Source of the DNA: Dehalococcoidia bacterium
GTDB taxonomy: Bacteria; Chloroflexota; Dehalococcoidia; GIF9; AB-539-J10
NCBI GenBank assembly: GCA_023229725.1
Contig: JALNYR010000047.1
Location: 1-17,458 of the forward strand
Reading direction: 5' to 3'
DNA: 17,458 nucleotides
The notes below the pieces were generated by a model, which was not told the origin of the DNA, did not search any database, and was given only the letters and a program-made list of their open reading frames with translations. The translations under genes were made by a program, and so were the position numbers. Below are positions 14,597 through 17,458 of the stretch, piece after piece (within the stretch, counting starts at the first letter, position 1; the number at the start of each line of letters is the position of its first letter).

Positions 14597-14636
14597 GACT
14601 TGTGATCGCGACCGGAGTAGTTCACGACTAACGCGA

Positions 14637-14666
14637 ATTGTACGTGTCGTCGTATACGATTGTCAA
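14637..14666 (-). promoter_or_regulatory. Sigma70 promoter of ppdK
   Basis: Minus strand TTGACA (14666-14661), 18-bp spacer, TACAAT (14642-14637). The -35 is perfect and the -10 matches 5 of 6. Same hexamers and spacing as the CDF transporter promoter at 17242-17271. Confidence 0.75.
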
Positions 14667-14684
14667 ACGCACGTGCGGGCGAGG

Positions 14685-15044
14685 CTAGCCGCAGCTGGAG
14701 CAGCCGCCACCGCCGGAATAGCCGGGGGTGACACGGTCGCTTGCCTTCGGTCCGAGGGGCTGTAGCGGATTCGCGTCAGGGTCCGGGGATGAGGCAGCGG
14801 GGTCGTCGTCGACTACCGTCAGGCTGGTCGCCGCAATATCGGGAGACGAAGTCGCGGGGTCGTTGTTGACCACCGGCAGGCTGAGCGGCGTCGTCACGAC
14901 GTCAGCAGCGTCGACGGTCGACGCGGGCGCCGTGTAGCTCGACAGGGGGTTCTGGATCACGTCGAAGTACACGAGCAGTGCCGCGATGCCCAGCAACGGT
15001 ATGATGATGGCCAGAGAGACTACGAATCCTGTAATCCGTGACAT
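14685..15044 (-). CDS. Single-pass membrane protein with C-terminal CSSCG
   Basis: 119 aa, ATG 15044 with GGAG 9 bases upstream. One membrane helix (about 6-28; SLAIIIPLLGIAALLVYF), then a ~80-residue Pro/Ser/Asp/Thr-rich extracytoplasmic stalk, and a glycine-hinged end, GGGGCSSCG, holding the only two cysteines as C-x2-C. The stalk has a degenerate internal duplication (VVNNDPATSSPD near 58-69, VVDDDPAASSPD near 77-88). NPL occurs at 32 and in DANPLQPLGP (90-99), the latter like DENPLKPFVPG in the protein encoded at 15757. Only 25 bp separate it from the 21-Cys gene, so both are probably in one operon under site C. The exposed C-x2-C could bind metal or exchange disulfides. No family recognised. 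Confidence 0.78.
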   Translation of the reverse strand: MSRITGFVVSLAIIIPLLGIAALLVYFDVIQNPLSSYTAPASTVDAADVVTTPLSLPVVNNDPATSSPDIAATSLTVVDDDPAASSPDPDANPLQPLGPKASDRVTPGYSGGGGCSSCG

Positions 15045-15069
15045 GGTTCACAACTCCGCGTTCCCGGAG

Positions 15070-15588
15070 CTATTTGGAGCAGCAGCCTCCGCTCCTGGGG
15101 GACGCAACAACGGGCGCGCATCCACCCTTGCCGTCTGTCACACAGGCGCCGCCGCCGGAGCAGGCGCCGTTCGTGCAGGCTGCGACGCGCTCTGCCGAGC
15201 ACTTCACGCCGGCCTCATCGCACGCCTTCAGGCAGTCTTCAACGGTGCAGGAACCGCCGGTGCAAGCACCGTTCGTGCAGGCGGCGATGCACTCTTCGGA
15301 GCACGCTACGCCGGCCTCATCGCACGCCTTCACGCAGTCTTCCACGGTGCAGGAACCGCCGGCGCACTGCAACGAGGAACCGCAGACGTCGGAGCCCGAG
15401 CGACAGTCAAATGCACAGTCTATCCCGCTCTCCGCTGCGGCCACCACAAGGGAGCCTCCGGTCGGAACAACGTCATCGAGCGCGCTGGCGCGGTCAGGAT
15501 TCAGGTAGAGCAGCACCCCACCGGTCACGAGCATGGTGACGATGATACTGAGTGCCGGCAGCAGCCACGATGTACGTCTATTGGACAC
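15070..15588 (-). CDS. Membrane-anchored 21-cysteine protein with tandem 34-residue repeat
   Basis: 172 aa from GTG 15588, chosen because AGGAGGT lies just upstream; the ATG 33 bp earlier has no ribosome site and lies inside the probable promoter. One N-terminal helix (about 8-29) anchors a cysteine-rich outside domain. Residues 77-110 and 111-144 are two near-identical repeats starting GGSCTVEDC and ending TNGAC; copy 1 has seven cysteines, copy 2 has six, since SEEC became SAER. Before them are C58, C62, C69 and C75; after them C149, C157 and the C169-C170 pair three residues from the end (GGCCSK). The repeat with CVKACDEAG resembles disulfide or metal-cluster modules, but I know no matching family. 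Site C lies upstream. Confidence 0.82.
   Translation of the reverse strand: MSNRRTSWLLPALSIIVTMLVTGGVLLYLNPDRASALDDVVPTGGSLVVAAAESGIDCAFDCRSGSDVCGSSLQCAGGSCTVEDCVKACDEAGVACSEECIAACTNGACTGGSCTVEDCLKACDEAGVKCSAERVAACTNGACSGGGACVTDGKGGCAPVVASPRSGGCCSK
15157..15360 (-). repeat. Two tandem 102-bp in-frame repeats
   Basis: Copy 1 is 15360-15259 and copy 2 is 15258-15157. Each encodes 34 residues of the 21-Cys protein, and they are strongly alike at DNA level, pointing to a recent duplication that keeps frame. Confidence 0.85.
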
Positions 15589-15616
15589 CAGAGACCTCCT
15601 TCTAAGAAAGGATACC

Positions 15617-15648
15617 ACCATATCTGACTAATGTGAAGATTGTGTGAA
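15617..15648 (-). promoter_or_regulatory. Direct-repeat operator and promoter of the 21-Cys/CSSCG operon (site C)
   Basis: Minus strand CTTCACA (15649-15643), then TTCACA (15637-15632) after 5 bases, 9 bases, then TATGGT (15622-15617) as -10. Half-sites are perfect and 11 bp apart. The GTG start at 15588 is ~29 bp downstream of the -10. Geometry equals that of sites A and B. Confidence 0.65.
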
Positions 15649-15756
15649 GACGTCGCCACGCTGTCACGGATGCGGCACTCGATGGGGCGGATGGGGGGAC
15701 GCGGACTGCGTGCACGACGGACAGCTCTCGCCGCAGAGGGAGGCACGCACCGGGAG

Positions 15757-16005
15757 TCATCCCTGGTCCGTCCCCGGCACGAATGGCTTGAGAGGGTTCT
15801 CGTCGTCGGGAGTCACCGGGGCGGACGGCGCGCTGTCCTGCGTTTCCTCGGCCACGGCGGGCTCCTCCTCGGCGGGGAGCGACTCCGGGGAGCCATCGGC
15901 GCTGTAGTACCAGAGCAGCCCGCCGATGATGACGAGAGGCGCCACGACGGCGAGTATCACGATGATGCGCAGCGTGCGCGAGTAGAAGAATGCCGTGTCG
16001 TCCAT
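15757..16005 (-). CDS. Small single-pass membrane protein with acidic Pro-rich tail
   Basis: 82 aa from ATG 16005 (MDDTAFFYSRTLRIIVIL); a GTG at 16065 would add 20 polar residues, and neither start has a strong ribosome site. One membrane helix (about 12-34, with VVAPLVIIGGLLWYYS), then an outside tail rich in Glu, Pro and Ala, ending DDENPLKPFVPGTDQG. No cysteine. Helix style (II-x-PL-x-I-x-x-LL-x-Y) and the (D/E)NPLxP motif near the C-terminus link it to the CSSCG protein two genes downstream. Function unknown. It is 168 bp from the 21-Cys gene start, with site C between them. Confidence 0.65.
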   Translation of the reverse strand: MDDTAFFYSRTLRIIVILAVVAPLVIIGGLLWYYSADGSPESLPAEEEPAVAEETQDSAPSAPVTPDDENPLKPFVPGTDQG

Positions 16006-16134
16006 CTGTGCCTGCTGTGCCCGGAGGCGTCCACCGTCGCGGGCCGTCGTTGCCGCCTCCAGCACTAGTAAAACGCTGGGCCGCGTCCGGGGTTTAGGCT
16101 GGATGGGGGTGAAGGGGGTTGCGAGGACGCCGCG

Positions 16135-17094
16135 TCACAGCATCAGGTTCGCGCGGTCGCGTGCCGCCTGGCACTGTGCCGGGCACTCGGCGCAGTCAGG
16201 GGTGCACGGCTCGACGTGGATGGTGACGGTTGCGTTGCGGAGGAGCTTGCGTATCTCGTCCTCCATCTCCTCGGCGATGCGGTGGCCCTCTTCGACCGTC
16301 TTCTCGCTGGGCACGACGATGTGGACGACGACGTGACGCTGGCTGCCGGCCTTGCGGGTCCGCAGGCTGTGGTAGTTGGCAACCTCCTGGCGCTCGTCGA
16401 GCAGCTTCCGTATGAGGCTTTCTTCCTCCTCAGGCAGCCGGGTGTCCATGAGCGCCGTGACAGCTTCCCGCATGGTCACGACAGCTGCCCGGACGATGAA
16501 GACAACGACGATGAGCGCGACGATGGGGTCGAGCACCGCCTGCCCGGTGACGCGCACGAGAACGAGGCCGACCAGCACCGCCACCGAGCTCAGCACGTCC
16601 GCCATCAGGTCGCGTCCCGTGGCCTCGAGGGCGACCGAGTCCGCTGCGCGCGCCACGGTGAACACGTAGCGGGACACGGCCACGTTGATGGCGATTGCCG
16701 CCGCGGTGGTGATGATGCCCGCGTCCACCATGTCGACAATCGAGCCTGCCATGAGGCGCCGCACCGCCTGGTAGGCAATCATGCCGCCGGCCGAAAAGAT
16801 GAGCCCCGCGATGACTGCCCCGGCGAGGTCCTCCGCCCGGCCGTGGCCGAAGCGATGGTCCTCGTCAGGAGGTCTGCCGGAGACCTTCACCGCAAAGAAG
16901 CCGACGATGGCTCCGGTGAGGTCGATGAGGCTGTGGACTGCATCAGCGAGTATGCCGATGCTTCCCGTGAGGATGGCAGCCACCACCTTCATCGCTATGA
17001 GGAGCGAGATGGTGGTAATGGATACTCTCGATACGCGCTCTTTGGTCTTCTGCAGGTCAGCGATTCGTCTACCCAAGTCTGTGTCTGTGTTCAC
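16135..17094 (-). CDS. CDF-family cation efflux transporter with Cys-rich tail
   Basis: 319 aa, GTG start at 17094 with only a weak ribosome site. Six membrane helices; exports divalent metal ions (Zn, Fe, Mn, Co, Cd class) against protons. Metal-site residues: H54 and D58 in ILADAVHSLIDL, D162 and D166 in ATGRDLMADVLSS, plus the cytoplasmic DEDHRFGHGRAEDLAG loop typical of the family. The C-terminal ferredoxin-like domain (from ~220) has HVVVHIVVPSEKTVEEGHRIAEEMED and HVEP, and ends in C297, C301, C304 and C308 (PCTPDCAECPAQC), a likely metal-sensing or binding cluster. The D-x3-D in place of H-x3-D in the second site may alter metal choice. It has its own promoter and an attenuator-like leader. 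Confidence 0.93.
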   Translation of the reverse strand: MNTDTDLGRRIADLQKTKERVSRVSITTISLLIAMKVVAAILTGSIGILADAVHSLIDLTGAIVGFFAVKVSGRPPDEDHRFGHGRAEDLAGAVIAGLIFSAGGMIAYQAVRRLMAGSIVDMVDAGIITTAAAIAINVAVSRYVFTVARAADSVALEATGRDLMADVLSSVAVLVGLVLVRVTGQAVLDPIVALIVVVFIVRAAVVTMREAVTALMDTRLPEEEESLIRKLLDERQEVANYHSLRTRKAGSQRHVVVHIVVPSEKTVEEGHRIAEEMEDEIRKLLRNATVTIHVEPCTPDCAECPAQCQAARDRANLML

Positions 17095-17120
17095 GAAAAC
17101 TGCCTATTCCCTTCGCCCCG

Positions 17121-17160
17121 GATAACAACAAGCCCGTGGGGCCACTCCGGTCCCACGGGC
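17121..17160 (-). promoter_or_regulatory. Terminator-like hairpin in the CDF transporter leader (possible attenuator)
   Basis: Minus strand GCCCGTGGG (17160-17152), loop, CCCACGGGC (17140-17132), followed by TTGTTGTTATC. It is a textbook intrinsic terminator, like the one after ppdK, yet it lies between the transporter's promoter (17242-17271) and start codon (17094). Further upstream in the leader another hairpin can form (CCGCGAG with CTTGCGG, 17216-17197). This suggests conditional termination; no known metal riboswitch core was recognised. Confidence 0.6.
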
Positions 17161-17241
17161 CTGACGAACCCGCTGCCAACTGAACAGCCCGGTTCCCGCC
17201 GCAAGCCAATACTCGCGGTAGACACCTGCTCCGGAAAACTG

Positions 17242-17271
17242 ATTGTAGGGAGGTCGGGGAAGGCGTGTCAA
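17242..17271 (-). promoter_or_regulatory. Sigma70 promoter of the CDF transporter
   Basis: Minus strand TTGACA (17271-17266), 18-bp spacer, TACAAT (17247-17242). Leader to the GTG start is about 140 nt. Confidence 0.75.
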
Positions 17272-17414
17272 GGAACGCGCGCCGGCATCGTGCCGCTTCC
17301 GGCGGTGAGCGATGCGTGACTGTGCCGGAGTCAGGATGGTAGTGTAAGCTGTGTACGTCGCGGAGCCTTCACGCGACGGGAAGGCTCGGGCACGCACTCG
17401 TTTCCTTGTGAGGT
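17272..17414. other. Intergenic stretch with no identifiable gene
   Basis: Divergent space between the CDF promoter and a possible plus-strand gene at the edge. I see no tRNA, repeat or clear promoter; TAGTGT near 17339 is a poor -10 candidate for the plus strand. Confidence 0.4.
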
Positions 17415-17458
17415 ATGCCGGTGAGTTCGTTCGCGACCCTGCACCCTGTTCTCCAGGC
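17415..17458 (+). CDS. Possible start of a plus-strand gene cut by the window edge
   Basis: From ATG 17415 or GTG 17421 (GAGGT 6 bases before the GTG) the frame is open to the end, 14 codons: MPVSSFATLHPVLQ. The SFATLHPVLQ start resembles the first residues of some DEAD/DEAH helicases whose N-terminus reads LHPALQHHI, but this is too short to assign. Confidence 0.3.
   Translation, partial: MPVSSFATLHPVLQ

Noticed and set aside
15045..15056. TGTGAA next to the start of the CSSCG gene as a fourth operator
   Set aside because: It is a single half-site in the opposite orientation, overlapping the translation start, with no partner 11 bp away.
15070..15102. Selenocysteine or C-terminal CC (SaoC-like) protein
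   Set aside because: The gene ends with TAG after GGCCSK; there is no in-frame TGA followed by a conserved extension, and the CC pair is not terminal.
17195..17230. T-box-like stretch (AGGTGTCTACCGCGA) in the CDF leader
   Set aside because: Only the TACCGCGA half matches the T-box core AGGGTGGTACCGCGA, no specifier stem was seen, and the gene is not an amino-acid gene.

Overview
The window is high-GC bacterial chromosome, densely coded, with strong Shine-Dalgarno sites (GGAGG/AGGAGGT), frequent GTG starts and sigma70-type promoters. Gene content (an IpdAB/GctAB-like CoA-transferase pair, pyruvate phosphate dikinase, small 4-helix WKPTVAG membrane proteins, a YkgJ-type protein) suggests an anaerobic or sediment/subsurface bacterium, possibly Chloroflexota (Dehalococcoidia-like). 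That assignment is inference; no rRNA or tRNA gene was seen. No CRISPR array, IS element or phage gene was seen.

Layout. 1-943 (+): a cation-diffusion-facilitator (CDF)-like membrane domain with an unusual soluble C-terminus, open at the left edge. 940-2669 (-): a two-subunit CoA-transferase operon. 2748-3020 (-) and 3134-3607 (+): a small conserved hypothetical protein, divergent from a YkgJ-type Cys-cluster protein. 3779-4827 (+): MarR regulator followed by methionine sulfoxide reductase MsrA. 4934-6881 (-): a D-2-hydroxyacid dehydrogenase followed by two tandem paralogous 4-helix membrane proteins. 6988-8830 (-): a histidine kinase/response regulator pair. 8831-9210: its regulatory region. 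9211-9699 (-): a secreted Cys-array protein. 9972-11609 (+): two coupled unknown proteins and a nitroreductase. 11742-14438 (-): pyruvate phosphate dikinase with a structured leader. 14685-16005 (-): three small single-pass membrane proteins, one with 21 cysteines and one ending in CSSCG. 16135-17094 (-): a CDF transporter with a Cys-rich tail and a terminator-like hairpin in its leader. 17415-17458 (+): possible start of another gene.

The main result is a candidate regulon. The same architecture, CTTCAC(A/G)-N5-TTCACA, then 9 bases, then a -10-like hexamer, occurs on the minus strand three times, each spanning 32 bp. It lies upstream of the two-component system, of the 16-Cys secreted protein, and of the 21-Cys membrane protein with its CSSCG partner. 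Two half-sites 11 bp apart just upstream of the -10 is how OmpR/PhoB-type activators bind. The kinase's short outside loop carries three cysteines, with the same C-x3-C spacing that dominates the secreted protein. I infer an envelope metal- or thiol-sensing system that switches on its own Cys-rich, cell-surface proteins; the nearby CDF transporter could belong functionally. The ligand and the fate of the cysteines cannot be read from sequence.
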